From contig JAFQHU010000006.1 in the NCBI GenBank assembly GCA_017397845.1, positions 1 through 64,000 on the forward strand: a DNA stretch of 64,000 bases. Direction: 5' to 3'. The number at the start of each line of letters is the position of its first letter. The stretch's first letter is position 1. The DNA is from Clostridia bacterium (GTDB lineage: Bacteria > Bacillota > Clostridia > Oscillospirales > Acutalibacteraceae). Below are positions 52,272-62,017 of the stretch, in pieces. The notes beneath the pieces were generated by a model. It had not been told where the DNA came from. It saw nothing but the letters and a program-made list of their open reading frames with translations, and made no database searches. A program made the translations under genes and the position numbers.

Positions 52272-53765
52272 ATGCTTTATACAAGTACGAGAGATAAAAA
52301 TGTAAAAGTAACATCTGCACAGGCCATCGCACAGGGTATTTCGGCGGACGGCGGACTTTTTGTTCCCGAATCAATTCCGCAAATTGACTCTGATTTTATT
52401 GACTCTCTGGTTGGTCTTGATTATATTTCCAGAGCAAAGAAGGTTCTTTCACTTTATCTCACCGATTATACAGAGGAGGAAATTGAATATTGCGTCAGCG
52501 GGGCTTATGCGGCGGGTAAATTTTCCAGCGAAAAGATCTCTCCCATAAACACCATAGCAAAGGGTGAAAATATCCTTGAGCTGTGGAGAGGTCCCACATG
52601 TGCTTTCAAGGATATGGCACTTCAGCTTCTTCCTTATCTTCTTACCACTGCCGTTAAAAAGATAAAGCTGGACAAAACCGTTGTAATCCTTGTCGCCACA
52701 TCAGGTGACACAGGTAAGGCGGCTCTTGAAGGCTTCAAGGATGTGGAAGGCACAAAGATTATGGTCTTTTATCCCGATGACGGTGTAAGTCCCATGCAAA
52801 AATTGCAGATGACCACTCAGGCGGGCGAAAATGTTGCCGTTTGTGCCATTAACGGTAATTTCGACGATGCTCAAAGCGGTGTTAAGAAAATTTTCACCGA
52901 TAAAGTTGTGGCAGAAAAGCTTTCCGAAAAGAGCATGATGTTCTCTTCTGCAAACTCAATCAACTGGGGCAGACTTGTTCCGCAGATAGTTTATTACATA
53001 TCCGCTTACTGTGACCTTATCGAACAGGGTACTATAAAAAACGGCGACGAAATCAATGTGGTTGTTCCTACGGGTAATTTCGGCAATATCCTCGCCGCTT
53101 ATTATGCCAAAAAAATGGGTATTCCCGTTAAAAAGCTTATTTGCGCTTCAAATGCAAACAATGTTCTTACCGATTTTCTTAAGACGGGTGTTTACGATAA
53201 AAACAGACAGTTCTTTACCACCACATCACCCTCTATGGATATTCTCATTTCTTCTAACCTTGAAAGACTTCTTTTCCATCTCTGCGGTGAAGACGATGTA
53301 ACAGTAAAGGGCTGGATGGAATCTCTCGCCTCAGAGGGCAAATATGAGGTAACCGAGGAAGTTAAAAAGCTTGTTCTTTCTCTCTTTGATGCGGGCTGCT
53401 GTGACGACGAAATCACCGCCGCCACCATCAGCGAAACCTATAAAAACGGCTATCTTTGCGACACACATACAGCCGTTGCCGTAAATGTTTACCGTGAATA
53501 TGTGAAGGCTACAGGGGACACAACAGAAGCAGTTATCGCTTCCACAGCCAATCCCTATAAATTCTCTGCCGCCGTACTCAAGGCAGTCAAGGGCGAAGTT
53601 CCCGCCGATGCAGACGAATTCGAGCAGGTTGACCTTCTTATTTCCGAAACAGGAGCTGAGTGCCCTGCACAGCTTGCCACACTTAAGGGCAAAGAGCCGA
53701 GATTTACCGACTGCTGTGAAAAAGAAGATATGATTGAAATGGTATATAAAATGCTCGGAGTATAA
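52272..53765 (+). CDS. thrC: Threonine synthase
   Basis: A 497-residue PLP enzyme converting O-phosphohomoserine to threonine. PLP Lys113 lies in GPTCAFKDMA. VATSGDTGKAA and VPTGNFGN bind the cofactor phosphate. It is of the long class common to Gram-negatives and Clostridia, with the N-terminal segment STRD..S..QAI.QGIS.DGGLFVP. CAGGAGG precedes ATG. A phosphoesterase gene follows after 24 bases. Confidence 0.95.
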   Translation: MLYTSTRDKNVKVTSAQAIAQGISADGGLFVPESIPQIDSDFIDSLVGLDYISRAKKVLSLYLTDYTEEEIEYCVSGAYAAGKFSSEKISPINTIAKGENILELWRGPTCAFKDMALQLLPYLLTTAVKKIKLDKTVVILVATSGDTGKAALEGFKDVEGTKIMVFYPDDGVSPMQKLQMTTQAGENVAVCAINGNFDDAQSGVKKIFTDKVVAEKLSEKSMMFSSANSINWGRLVPQIVYYISAYCDLIEQGTIKNGDEINVVVPTGNFGNILAAYYAKKMGIPVKKLICASNANNVLTDFLKTGVYDKNRQFFTTTSPSMDILISSNLERLLFHLCGEDDVTVKGWMESLASEGKYEVTEEVKKLVLSLFDAGCCDDEITAATISETYKNGYLCDTHTAVAVNVYREYVKATGDTTEAVIASTANPYKFSAAVLKAVKGEVPADADEFEQVDLLISETGAECPAQLATLKGKEPRFTDCCEKEDMIEMVYKMLGV

Positions 53766-53789
53766 AACTTTTTTATTGGAGGTGTCAGC

Positions 53790-54479
53790 TTGTCGATATT
53801 TGCAATAGGGGACACCCATCTTACCTTCAGCACCGACAAGCCGATGGATATTTTCCGCGGCTGGACGGATTATGTGGAAAGACTCGAAAAAAATTGGCGA
53901 GCCGTTGTCACGGAAAATGACACTGTGGTAATTCTCGGTGATATTTCCTGGGCGATGTCTTTGGAACAGGCTAAAAAGGATTTTGCCTTTCTTCATTCTC
54001 TTCCCGGAAAAAAGCTGATAATGAAGGGAAACCACGACTATTGGTGGACCACAAAAAGAAAAATGGATACCTTCCTTGCTGAAAACGGCTTTGATTCTGT
54101 TTCAATTCTTCATAATAATGCCTTTCGTGTGGGAGAATTTACTCTCTGCGGAAGCAGAGGCTGGTTCTTTGATGCTGAAAATTCTGACAGCAAGGTTCTT
54201 CTGCGTGAGGCGGGCAGGCTTGAAATGTCCATTTGCGAGGGTGAAAAGCTCGGAGGAGAGCTGATAGTTTTTCTCCATTATCCGCCTGTTATGTCGAATA
54301 TGAGATGTAATGAGATGATGGCTGTGCTGAAAAAACACGGCATTGAGAGATGCTTTTACGGTCATCTTCACGGCGAATCGACCCTGAAAGCAGTGAGGGA
54401 GACCGTTGACGGGATCAAATTTTCCTTGGTTTCAGCTGATTTTCTTGAGTTTTGTCCCAAAATTATAGAAAAATTTTGA
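53790..54479 (+). CDS. Calcineurin-like metallophosphoesterase
   Basis: A 229-residue cytoplasmic phosphoesterase with all metal motifs: GDTH (7-10), LGDISW, GNHDYWW, LHYPP and GHLHG. No signal peptide. The substrate is unknown. It starts at TTG 53790 after TTGGAGGTG. It probably shares the thrC transcript. Confidence 0.85.
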   Translation: MSIFAIGDTHLTFSTDKPMDIFRGWTDYVERLEKNWRAVVTENDTVVILGDISWAMSLEQAKKDFAFLHSLPGKKLIMKGNHDYWWTTKRKMDTFLAENGFDSVSILHNNAFRVGEFTLCGSRGWFFDAENSDSKVLLREAGRLEMSICEGEKLGGELIVFLHYPPVMSNMRCNEMMAVLKKHGIERCFYGHLHGESTLKAVRETVDGIKFSLVSADFLEFCPKIIEKF

Positions 54480-54506
54480 AAAAACTATGGAAAAAATTTT
54501 TTATTG

Positions 54507-54515
54507 TGATATAAT
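54507..54515 (+). promoter_or_regulatory. Extended -10 promoter of tig
   Basis: TGATATAAT, an extended -10 with perfect TATAAT at 54510-54515. No good -35 is visible. Confidence 0.55.
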
Positions 54516-54591
54516 ACTATAGTTAAAAATGTAAAATGGGTAACCTTGTGTAAGTTATTTTTTTGAAAGGTACCCGGATAGGAGTTTTAAA

Positions 54592-55920
54592 ATGAGCTTA
54601 AAATCATCAAAAAACGTTGAAACAAATGTTTATGCATTGGAAATTTCAATCGATGCAGCTACCTTTGACACTGCACAGAACAAAGCCTTTGCAAAGCAGA
54701 AAAACAAAATTTCTCTTCCCGGCTTCCGTAAGGGTAAGGTAACCCGTAAAATGGCTGAAAACTTTTACGGTAAAGGCTTCCTTTATGAGGATGCTCTCGA
54801 TTATTGTTATGCTGAAGCAGTTGAAGAGGCTGTCAAAGAGGCAGGTCTTGATATGGTCGGTACAAAGAGTGCTGACATCAAAGAAATCGGCGCAGAAGGC
54901 GTAGAAATGCTTGTAGAAATTTTCGTTAAACCCGAAGTTGAAGTAACCGAATACAAAGAGCTCAAAGCTACAAAGAAAAAGGTTGAAGCAACAGAAGAAG
55001 AAATTCAGGCAAAGATTGACGAGCTTGTCGAAAGAAATGCACGTCTCGTTGCTGTCGAAGACAGAGCAGCAGAAAACGGCGATATCACAGTTATCGACTT
55101 CGAAGGCTTTGTTGACGGTGTAGCTTTTGACGGCGGTAAGGGCGAAAATTACGAGCTCACTCTCGGCTCCGGTCAGTTTATTCCCGGCTTTGAGGATCAG
55201 ATTGTCGGTCACAATATCGGCGAAGAATTCGACGTAAACGTCAAATTCCCCACCGAATATACTCCTGAGCTTGCTGACAAGGATGCAGTTTTCAAAATCA
55301 AGCTTCATGAAATCAAAGTTAAGGAGCTTCCTGAAGTTGATGACGAATTTGCACAGGACGCAGCAGACTGCGATACAGTAGCCGCCCTCAGAAAAAGCCT
55401 TGAAAAGGAAATCAAAGATCAGAAGGAAGCAAACAACAACAGAGAAATTGAGTCTCAGCTTCTCGAAAAGCTCAGCGAAAATGTTGTAGGTGAAATTCCC
55501 GAATGTATGTTTGAATCTGAAATTGACAATCAGATGAGAAACCTTGATTACAGACTTTCCATGCAGGGTATGAGCCTTGACCTTTACCTTAAGTACACAG
55601 GTATGACCATGGAAGCATACAGAGAAACTCTCAAAGAAGCCGCTGAAAAGCAGGTTAAAATCCGCCTTGCTCTTGAAACGATTGCTAAAAAAGAAAGCCT
55701 TGAGGTTTCCGATGAGGAGCTTGAAGCTGAATTTGCAAAGTTTGCAGAGCAGTACGGCATGGAAGTAGATAAGATTAAGGAAGTTGTTCCCGCAGAAGGA
55801 CTCCGCGGTGACCTCCTCAACGAAAAAGCACTCGCATTCGTTAAGGACAATGCGAAGGTAACCACAGCGAGAAAGCCCCGCGCAAAGAAAGAAGAAGCAA
55901 AGGCTGAGGATGCTGAATAA
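54592..55920 (+). CDS. tig: Trigger factor
   Basis: A 442-residue ribosome-bound chaperone. The N-terminal ribosome-binding domain has the signature PGFRKGKVTR (about 44-53). A central FKBP-type prolyl isomerase domain (about 155-245) and a long helical C-terminal chaperone domain follow. The tail is Lys/Glu/Ala-rich. ATAGGAG precedes ATG. It heads the tig-clpP-clpX cluster that is conserved in many bacteria. Confidence 0.96.
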   Translation: MSLKSSKNVETNVYALEISIDAATFDTAQNKAFAKQKNKISLPGFRKGKVTRKMAENFYGKGFLYEDALDYCYAEAVEEAVKEAGLDMVGTKSADIKEIGAEGVEMLVEIFVKPEVEVTEYKELKATKKKVEATEEEIQAKIDELVERNARLVAVEDRAAENGDITVIDFEGFVDGVAFDGGKGENYELTLGSGQFIPGFEDQIVGHNIGEEFDVNVKFPTEYTPELADKDAVFKIKLHEIKVKELPEVDDEFAQDAADCDTVAALRKSLEKEIKDQKEANNNREIESQLLEKLSENVVGEIPECMFESEIDNQMRNLDYRLSMQGMSLDLYLKYTGMTMEAYRETLKEAAEKQVKIRLALETIAKKESLEVSDEELEAEFAKFAEQYGMEVDKIKEVVPAEGLRGDLLNEKALAFVKDNAKVTTARKPRAKKEEAKAEDAE

Positions 55921-55970
55921 TTAATTGCTGTTTATAAAGGTTAATTTTAACCAACAATAGTATAAAGAAA

Positions 55971-55994
55971 TCGGGGCCGTGAGGAAACGGCTCC
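55971..55994 (+). other. Hairpin between tig and clpP
   Basis: A 9-bp GC-rich stem (one G-T pair) with the loop GAGGAA, followed only by a weak A/T run. It may be a leaky terminator setting the ratio of tig to clpP transcripts. Confidence 0.5.
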
Positions 55995-56047
55995 GAATTT
56001 GAATATTTATTATCGGTAACAAAGATAATCCTAAGGAGGAATTTATT

Positions 56048-56632
56048 ATGCCTTTAGTACCTTATGTAGTAGAGCAAACAAGCAGAGGAGAAAGACAGTA
56101 TGACATTTATTCCCGTCTTCTCAATGACCGTATCATCGTTCTTTCCGATGAAGTAAACGATGCCACAGCCTCTCTCGTTGTGGCGCAGCTCTTATTTCTT
56201 GAAAGCCAGGATTCAGAAAAGGATATCAGCTTTTATATCAACAGCCCCGGCGGCTCCGTAACCGCAGGTATGGCCATTTATGATACGATGCAGTACATTA
56301 AATGCGACGTTTCAACCATCTGTATGGGTATGGCAGCGAGCATGGGTGCATTCCTTCTTTCTTCCGGTACCAAGGGAAAAAGATATTGCCTTCCGAACAG
56401 TGAGGTTATGATTCATCAGCCCTTGGGCGGTGCAAAGGGTCAGGCTACAGAGATTAAAATTGCTGCGGAGCACATTTTGAGAACCAGAGACAAACTTAAC
56501 AAAATTTTAGCTGAAAATACCGGAAAGGATATTTCGGTTATAGCACAGGATACGGAAAGAGACAACTTTATGACTGCCGAGGAAGCACTTGAATACGGTC
56601 TTGTCGATAAGGTTTTATATAAGAGAGATTAA
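56048..56632 (+). CDS. clpP: ATP-dependent Clp protease proteolytic subunit
   Basis: A 194-residue serine peptidase forming the tetradecameric Clp barrel. The catalytic triad is Ser98 (MAASMGAF), His123 (MIHQP) and Asp172 (ERDNFM). AAGGAGG precedes ATG. It lies 19 bases before clpX, its unfoldase. Confidence 0.97.
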   Translation: MPLVPYVVEQTSRGERQYDIYSRLLNDRIIVLSDEVNDATASLVVAQLLFLESQDSEKDISFYINSPGGSVTAGMAIYDTMQYIKCDVSTICMGMAASMGAFLLSSGTKGKRYCLPNSEVMIHQPLGGAKGQATEIKIAAEHILRTRDKLNKILAENTGKDISVIAQDTERDNFMTAEEALEYGLVDKVLYKRD

Positions 56633-56651
56633 TCAAAGAGGTAATTAGTAT

Positions 56652-57947
56652 ATGGCAAGAGACGGTGACATCAAAGAGAAAAACGTTAGATGTTCCTTTT
56701 GCAACAAATCACAGAACGATGTAAAAACATTGATTGCCGGTCCCGGTGTGTATATCTGTAACGAATGTGTGGCTTTGTGCCGTGAAATAGTCGAGGATGA
56801 AACCGATAAAAAGGCAGGAAAAAACGAAAATGATTTTGCATCACTTAAAAAACCGAGTGAAATAAAGGCTCTTCTCGACGAATACGTTATCGGTCAGGAT
56901 GAGGCAAAAAAAGCACTCAGCGTTGCAGTTTATAATCATTATAAAAGAATATATTCAGGCAAAGAAAGTCCTGTTGAGATCGGAAAGAGTAATATTCTTA
57001 TGCTCGGTCCCACCGGTGTCGGTAAAACGATGCTTGCACAAACCCTTGCGAAAATTCTTGACGTGCCCTTTGCCATAGCCGATGCCACGACTCTTACCGA
57101 GGCCGGATATGTCGGTGAGGATGTTGAAAATATTTTGCTAAGACTCATTCAGGCGGCAGATTTCGACGTGGAAAGAGCCGAAAAGGGTATCATTTATGTG
57201 GATGAAATCGACAAAATCGGCAGAAAGAGCGAAAGCACCTCCATCACCCGTGACGTCAGCGGTGAAGGTGTTCAGCAGGCACTTCTGAAAATATTGGAGG
57301 GCACCGTTTCAAACGTGCCTCCCCAAGGCGGCAGAAAGCATCCCCAACAGGAATTTATCCAAATTGACACCACAAATATTCTCTTTATCTGTGCCGGCTC
57401 CTTTGAAGGAATCGAAAAGATCGTAGAAAAGAGAATGGGTAATTCCGGACTTGGCTTCGGTGCCACCATAAAAACGAAAAGTGATTTTGAAAGCAGCAAA
57501 ATAATGCACAAGGTTGTTCATCACGATTTGGTCAAATTCGGCCTTATTCCTGAGCTTGTGGGCAGACTTCCCGTTATAACAGCTCTCGATGACCTTGATG
57601 AGGCGGCTTTGGTAAGAATTATGACTGAGCCGAAAAATGCACTTGTAAAGCAGTATCAGTATCTTTTCGGTATTGACGATATTGACCTTGAGTTTGATTT
57701 CGAAGCACTTAAGGCTATTGCCGAAAAAACTCTTGAGGCTAAAACGGGTGCCAGAGGTCTTCGCTCCATAATGGAAAAGCTGCTTTTGGATTATATGTAC
57801 GAGGTTTCTGATGAGGATACCTACGGTACACTCCTTATTACAAAGGAAGCTGTCGAAGGAAAGGAAAAAGCCGTTATATCTGCTGTAGAAGATTCGGAAA
57901 GCAGACATTTCCGTCTCCCTCAGCCTAAACGTAAAAAATCTGAATAA
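56652..57947 (+). CDS. clpX: Clp protease ATP-binding subunit ClpX
   Basis: A 431-residue AAA+ unfoldase. The N-terminal zinc domain has Cys14, Cys17, Cys36 and Cys39. Walker A is GPTGVGKT (119-126), Walker [11 protein letters not shown], and a ClpP-binding loop GFGA lies in SGLGFGATI. It delivers tagged substrates to ClpP. AGAGG precedes ATG. Confidence 0.97.
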   Translation: MARDGDIKEKNVRCSFCNKSQNDVKTLIAGPGVYICNECVALCREIVEDETDKKAGKNENDFASLKKPSEIKALLDEYVIGQDEAKKALSVAVYNHYKRIYSGKESPVEIGKSNILMLGPTGVGKTMLAQTLAKILDVPFAIADATTLTEAGYVGEDVENILLRLIQAADFDVERAEKGIIYVDEIDKIGRKSESTSITRDVSGEGVQQALLKILEGTVSNVPPQGGRKHPQQEFIQIDTTNILFICAGSFEGIEKIVEKRMGNSGLGFGATIKTKSDFESSKIMHKVVHHDLVKFGLIPELVGRLPVITALDDLDEAALVRIMTEPKNALVKQYQYLFGIDDIDLEFDFEALKAIAEKTLEAKTGARGLRSIMEKLLLDYMYEVSDEDTYGTLLITKEAVEGKEKAVISAVEDSESRHFRLPQPKRKKSE

Positions 57948-57951
57948 TCTA

Positions 57952-57981
57952 TTGACTTTTGGTTTGGTATTGTGATAAAAT
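57952..57981 (+). promoter_or_regulatory. Promoter of secG
   Basis: TTGACT at 57952-57957 and TAAAAT at 57976-57981, 18 bases apart. Confidence 0.6.
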
Positions 57982-58012
57982 ACCATAGTATAAAATTTGG
58001 GAGGTCGAACAA

Positions 58013-58264
58013 ATGACAGCGCTTCAGTATGTATTATCAATTGTAATTATACTTATCTCTATTCTTATTATCGCTCTGGTTATGTTACAGGAGAGCAAAC
58101 AGAGAGGTCTTTCCGGTACTATCGCAGGTGCAGGTGATACCTTCTTCGGTAAGAACAAAAGCAGAACAATGGAAGCAAAGCTTGCAAAGTTTACAAAGAT
58201 CGCAGGTACAATTTTCTTCGTTCTTGCACTTGTTTCTTCATTACTTGTTCTTTTCGGAGCATAA
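58013..58264 (+). CDS. secG: Preprotein translocase subunit SecG
   Basis: An 83-residue membrane protein with two helices (about 5-26 and 60-81) joined by a Gly/Ser-rich cytoplasmic loop (LQESKQRGLSGTIAGAGDTFFG is the family mark). It assists SecYEG. GGGAGG precedes ATG. It is monocistronic. Confidence 0.95.
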   Translation: MTALQYVLSIVIILISILIIALVMLQESKQRGLSGTIAGAGDTFFGKNKSRTMEAKLAKFTKIAGTIFFVLALVSSLLVLFGA

Positions 58265-58290
58265 TTTAAGAGAAAAGCTTAAAACAGAAT

Positions 58291-58324
58291 ACGGGATTCT
58301 TTACGGAGTCCCGTAATTTTTTTA
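58291..58324 (+). terminator. Rho-independent terminator of secG
   Basis: A 9-bp stem (58291-58299 with 58306-58314, one mismatch-like position) and a T7 run. Confidence 0.8.
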
Positions 58325-58344
58325 TTAAGAATTAAAATATTTGA

Positions 58345-58373
58345 TTTACAAATCATTAACACTGTGATATAAT
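58345..58373 (+). promoter_or_regulatory. Promoter with extended -10
   Basis: TTTACA at 58345-58350 and TATAAT at 58368-58373, 17 bases apart, with TG before the -10. Confidence 0.75.
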
Positions 58374-58404
58374 TTCTGTATTAAAAAGAAAAAAGGAGTA
58401 AAAT

Positions 58405-59340
58405 ATGGAAATTTCAACAGTATTAATTTATCTCAAAGATTTAATCGCCACCGTTCTGACTCTTCTTATGATGATATCACCGGCCTTCGGAAGTACAGCT
58501 GAGCCTTACACCGCCGAAAGACCCGATGAGCTTATCACCGGCTTTGCCGTAGTGTCTGATATTCATGTGGAAACAAACAATCCCGAATCATATAATAACC
58601 TTAAAAATGTTCTTGAAGGCATCAAAGCAGGCTCCGACATCGATACCGTCATTTATACAGGTGACAACGTTATGAATGGTCAGCTTCTCGAAAATCTGTT
58701 CTTTTATTCTGCAGTAAGAGCAGTAAAGCCTGCCGAGAATAATTTCGTCGTACAGGGAAATCACGATTACGGTAACGGCGAGGGTGATTATGAACAGCTC
58801 CGTCAGAATTATCTTTATAATAATGCCCTTTATTTGGGAAATACCCTCAGCAAGGATTATTATTACAGAGTAGTTGATGGCTGTTATTTCATCTGTTTAG
58901 CCTCCGAGGACATAACTTCAGAGGATTTCATGATGAGCGAAGCACAGTATAAATGGCTTGAAGACGTTCTTAAAAAGGCCGAAGAAGAAAATGCTCCTGT
59001 TTTTGTTTTTGCACATTTCCCGCTTCGTTATCTCGATAATGACGGAACTGAATACAGTCGGATTGATAAAACTCAACTCGGTTCTCTTCTTACCGAATAC
59101 GGTGTAGAGCTTTATGTTCACGGACATATTCATAATGATATTGACGGTATGGATAATTTCTACGAATCCTACGGCGTTGAGTGTGTCAACCTTTGCCGTG
59201 TAACCGAAACCACTGATTACGAGCCCGGTGACGGTATCGTTGTTGAGGTTTACGAGGATGAATTACGTGTAAGAACGAGAGATTTTATCAAGGGTGAATG
59301 GATTGAAGAGCTTTCCTTTACACATCAGATAACTAAATAA
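58405..59340 (+). CDS. Membrane-anchored or secreted calcineurin-like phosphoesterase
   Basis: A 311-residue metallophosphoesterase. A hydrophobic N-terminal segment (about 7-31) probably acts as a signal or anchor. The metal motifs follow: VSDIHVE, YTGDNV, QGNHDYG, AHFPL and HGHIH. It acts outside the membrane on an unknown phosphate ester. AAAGGAG precedes ATG. It is monocistronic. Confidence 0.82.
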   Translation: MEISTVLIYLKDLIATVLTLLMMISPAFGSTAEPYTAERPDELITGFAVVSDIHVETNNPESYNNLKNVLEGIKAGSDIDTVIYTGDNVMNGQLLENLFFYSAVRAVKPAENNFVVQGNHDYGNGEGDYEQLRQNYLYNNALYLGNTLSKDYYYRVVDGCYFICLASEDITSEDFMMSEAQYKWLEDVLKKAEEENAPVFVFAHFPLRYLDNDGTEYSRIDKTQLGSLLTEYGVELYVHGHIHNDIDGMDNFYESYGVECVNLCRVTETTDYEPGDGIVVEVYEDELRVRTRDFIKGEWIEELSFTHQITK

Positions 59341-59409
59341 GATTTATTAATGCTTTTAGGCGGATTTTTAAGTTAATCAGTCTTTTTTACGTCTGAGATT
59401 TTTTGAAAG

Positions 59410-59455
59410 ATACCCTGTTATGCTTTTTATGTAAGTATGACAGGGGTATTTTTTC
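59410..59455 (+). terminator. Rho-independent terminator
   Basis: A stem with one bulge (59410-59424 with 59434-59450), then TTTTTT. It ends the phosphoesterase unit. Confidence 0.75.
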
Positions 59456-59465
59456 GCTTTATTAG

Positions 59466-59719
59466 AACACAGGGGACGGTTGCCGGAAGAAAAAGAAGCT
59501 GTGCGCTTGACAGACGAACAGGCAAAAGCTATAATTGAATTGTATTCAGGTTGCAGAAACGTAGCCGAATTTAAGGCTTTGCCTAAGGTGGAGCAGGAAA
59601 AAATATTGAAGAATTTAAAGATAAAGGCTTGTCTATCAGGCAAGTGAGCAGGCTGACGGGTGTTAGTATTGGTTTGGTCAGAAAACACTATTAACACACA
59701 GAACACCGTCCCCTGTGTT
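59466..59719. mobile_element. Miniature RAYT/IS200-like element with 15-bp inverted ends
   Basis: The element is bounded by a perfect 15-bp inverted repeat (59466-59480 against 59705-59719) containing GGGGACGG/CCGTCCCC. The same GGGGACGG core recurs in a small palindrome at 60482-60506. Inside there is only the C-terminal tail of a transposase (next entry), without the catalytic HUH domain, so it cannot move by itself. It looks like an internal-deletion, MITE-type derivative of a REP-associated transposase element. Confidence 0.75.
59488..59694 (+). pseudogene. C-terminal fragment of IS200-like/RAYT transposase, frameshifted
   Basis: One frame encodes RLTDEQAKAIIELYSGCRN and continues to ...EKILKNLK. 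The reading then has to shift by one base to give DKGLSIRQVSRLTGVS...VRKHY and a stop. Together this matches the C-terminal helix-turn-helix part of clostridial IS200-like/REP-associated tyrosine transposases. The break is in an A-rich run near 59610. The N-terminal catalytic domain is missing. Family recognised from the RLTDEQA and GLSIRQxSRLTG blocks. Confidence 0.75.
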
Positions 59720-59758
59720 TTCAACATTGAGAGCAAAAGGTGTTAGGGGGTATACGAT

Positions 59759-60376
59759 GTGAATAGTTATGTTAGAACTATGCTACAAGGATATAAGTCT
59801 GAAAGTATTCAGTCTTTTTTGTATAATAAAATAGTTGTCTTATTTCCGTTTGCTTTATATTATTTTGTTGTGTATAGAGAACACATTGAAGGGTTACAAA
59901 GTCTTTTGTGGTGGTCTTTGGTGATTGGTGTTTGTATCGAAATGTTTGCTGTGTTTACTATGTACGATATACCGATAAAAGCAAAATATGATTTGAAGTT
60001 TAATAAGATAATAAATAAAAGAATTGTAATAAAATCTGTTAAAAGCGAGTATTCGTGGGCAGGAAACAACGGGGATAGTCGAATTGGTAAATTTTTTCCA
60101 AAGAGTTTATCTGTTGATAGATATAGAATATATTATGACTGCGATGGCAAAAAAGGATATATCAGGGTTTTGCTGAGTTTAAATAATATGATGACTTTAA
60201 ATGGATTAATTGAATTGGCTAAAGAGCAAGATCGATCAACAGATTTAACCTTTGAAGTAAAGTTTTTACAACATAGTAAAGTGTTGTATAGTATTTCTCC
60301 TTCTAATGGTAATCGAAACAAAAAACAACAGCAAGAGCAACAAGATTTGATTGATAGTATCTTTAATTTAAGTTAA
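59759..60376 (+). CDS. Membrane protein of unknown function, AT-rich
   Basis: A 205-residue protein with two hydrophobic segments (about 25-41 and 48-70), then a cytoplasmic domain rich in Lys, Asn and Tyr and a Gln-rich stretch (about 188-196). GTG 59759 follows AGGGGG. Markedly AT-rich compared with neighbours. It lies directly behind the miniature transposable element and before more palindromes, consistent with an acquired gene. No known family. Confidence 0.65.
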   Translation: MNSYVRTMLQGYKSESIQSFLYNKIVVLFPFALYYFVVYREHIEGLQSLLWWSLVIGVCIEMFAVFTMYDIPIKAKYDLKFNKIINKRIVIKSVKSEYSWAGNNGDSRIGKFFPKSLSVDRYRIYYDCDGKKGYIRVLLSLNNMMTLNGLIELAKEQDRSTDLTFEVKFLQHSKVLYSISPSNGNRNKKQQQEQQDLIDSIFNLS

Positions 60377-60379
60377 GAA

Positions 60380-60600
60380 GACAGTGGGCGGTGATTTTCC
60401 GCCGCCCGCCCTCGCATAAGCCTCTCCTGAAAGGAGAGAGGGACCGCTTGCGGTGGAGAGGTCCTTCACATGGCAGGGAAACAATCAGGGGACGGTTCTC
60501 TGATTGATAAAGAATGATTTGTGGGCGGTGGTTTTCCGCCGCCCCGCCTATCACGCCCTCGGTCAGATTCGCTGACAGCGCCCATCACACATCTGAATAG
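60380..60600. repeat. REP-like palindrome cluster
   Basis: Between the orphan gene and the sulfatase there are two GGGCGG...CCGCCC palindromes (about 60385-60407 and 60522-60546). A CTCTCC/GGAGAG element with its GGAGAGGT partner (60420-60465) is of the type seen at 15.6-15.97 kb. CAATCAG/CTGATTG encloses GGGGACGG (60482-60506), related to the ends of the miniature element. No gene. Confidence 0.7.
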
Positions 60601-60604
60601 CATT

Positions 60605-60640
60605 AAGCACAGGGTTCGGTTGCCCTGTGCTTTTACTTTT
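60605..60640. terminator. Hairpin terminator before the sulfatase gene end
   Basis: A perfect 10-bp stem (60605-60614 with 60623-60632). T-rich follows on the + strand, so it mainly protects the sulfatase gene from rightward readthrough. Confidence 0.7.
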
Positions 60641-61971
60641 TATGTAAGATTGTTATAGTTTTTTAGAAAATTCTTTTCCCAATTTTCTTCGATACCTTTT
60701 CTCCAATTGAGAGCTGCGTTTTTTAGTTCTTCAAATAATTCGGGCATTTCATCGGCAAGGTTAATACGTTCACACGGGTCGTTTTCGAGATCAGAAAGGA
60801 AGTATTCGTTTTGAATTTCAGCAAATTCCTCAAGTCTTCCGTTGATGACAAGCTTATATTTGCCTTTGCGTACTGCTGTTTGTCCTTCCATTTCCCAAAA
60901 AAGATATTCGTGAGGATTGCATTCTGTACCTTCTATAATGGGCAAAAGGCTTTTGCCGTCAAGGTCGTATTCGCTTATATCGCCACCGCAGGCCTCAAGA
61001 ATGGTTGGGAAAATATCTGCCGCAATATGAGGGGTATCGATAACCTTCTGTGATATTTTTGCGGGCCAACTTAAAATGGCGGGCACTCTTATTCCGCCTT
61101 CGAAAAGACTGAATTTGTGTCCTTTAAAAATACCGGATGTACCGCCATAGTAAAGGTCAGCTCTGCCGTCAAGCCAATTTCTTGATTCTCTGGAGGGACC
61201 GTTGTCGCTTTGAAAATAGATAATTGTGTTATCTGATATTCCTTGGCGGATAAGTTCATTACTGATTTCGCCGACACCGTCATCGACGGCGCTTATCATT
61301 GCTGCCATAATCTGTCTGTCCCAAGGTAAATGCGAGAAACGTTTCAAATATTTTTCGGGCGCGTGCATAGGGTAGTGGGGTGCATTATATGCGACATAAA
61401 GCATAAAAGGCTCGTCTTTGTGCCTGCGGATGAAATCCACACTTTTTTCCGTAATACGCTCAGTCATATACTTACCGTTATCGTACACCTCGTTATTGTT
61501 TTCCCAAAGATCGTGAGTCGGGTTGGTATTGCCGTCGGCCATGCCCCAATAAAAAATATGTGAATAGTAGTCCACACAACCGGCAAGAAAGCCGGAAAAT
61601 TCATCAAAACCGTTTGCGTTGGGTCTGCATTCATCTTTTAGTCCGAGGTGCCATTTCCCTGAAATTCCCGTCGTGTATCCGAGCCTTTTCAGGGCAGTGG
61701 CTATTGTGGGCACCTCCGCTGTAAGTCCTGAAGCACGGCGATGACCTGCGAGAATTGCCCTTACTCCTGCGTTCCCCGGATATCTTCCCGTGAGAAGACA
61801 CGCTCTCGAAGGAGAACAGACAGGTGAGCCTGAGTACATGGTGGAAAAGAGAATACCGTTTTCGCTGAGAGCGTCGATATTCGGTGTTATGAAATCTTCA
61901 GCACCCATGCAGCTGAGGTCTCCGTAACCTTGGTCATCGGTCATAATTATTATTACATTAGGCTTATTCAT
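60640..61971 (-). CDS. Type I sulfatase (formylglycine-dependent)
   Basis: A 443-residue arylsulfatase-family enzyme. Metal residues Asp12 and Asp13 sit in MTDDQGYGD, and the activation motif CSPSR is at 52-56, where Cys52 becomes formylglycine. GKWHLG and a later SDNG complete the active site. No signal peptide is visible, so it acts inside the cell or is exported otherwise. ATG 61971 follows ACGGAG, and earlier in-frame starts lack a ribosome site. The substrate could be host mucin or dietary sulfated sugar, unproven. Its maturase is not in the window. Confidence 0.88.
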   Translation of the reverse strand: MNKPNVIIIMTDDQGYGDLSCMGAEDFITPNIDALSENGILFSTMYSGSPVCSPSRACLLTGRYPGNAGVRAILAGHRRASGLTAEVPTIATALKRLGYTTGISGKWHLGLKDECRPNANGFDEFSGFLAGCVDYYSHIFYWGMADGNTNPTHDLWENNNEVYDNGKYMTERITEKSVDFIRRHKDEPFMLYVAYNAPHYPMHAPEKYLKRFSHLPWDRQIMAAMISAVDDGVGEISNELIRQGISDNTIIYFQSDNGPSRESRNWLDGRADLYYGGTSGIFKGHKFSLFEGGIRVPAILSWPAKISQKVIDTPHIAADIFPTILEACGGDISEYDLDGKSLLPIIEGTECNPHEYLFWEMEGQTAVRKGKYKLVINGRLEEFAEIQNEYFLSDLENDPCERINLADEMPELFEELKNAALNWRKGIEENWEKNFLKNYNNLT

Positions 61972-62017
61972 ATGTTTTCTCCGTAAATTTTTATAAAGAG
62001 ATTTTTCTCGTACGAAA

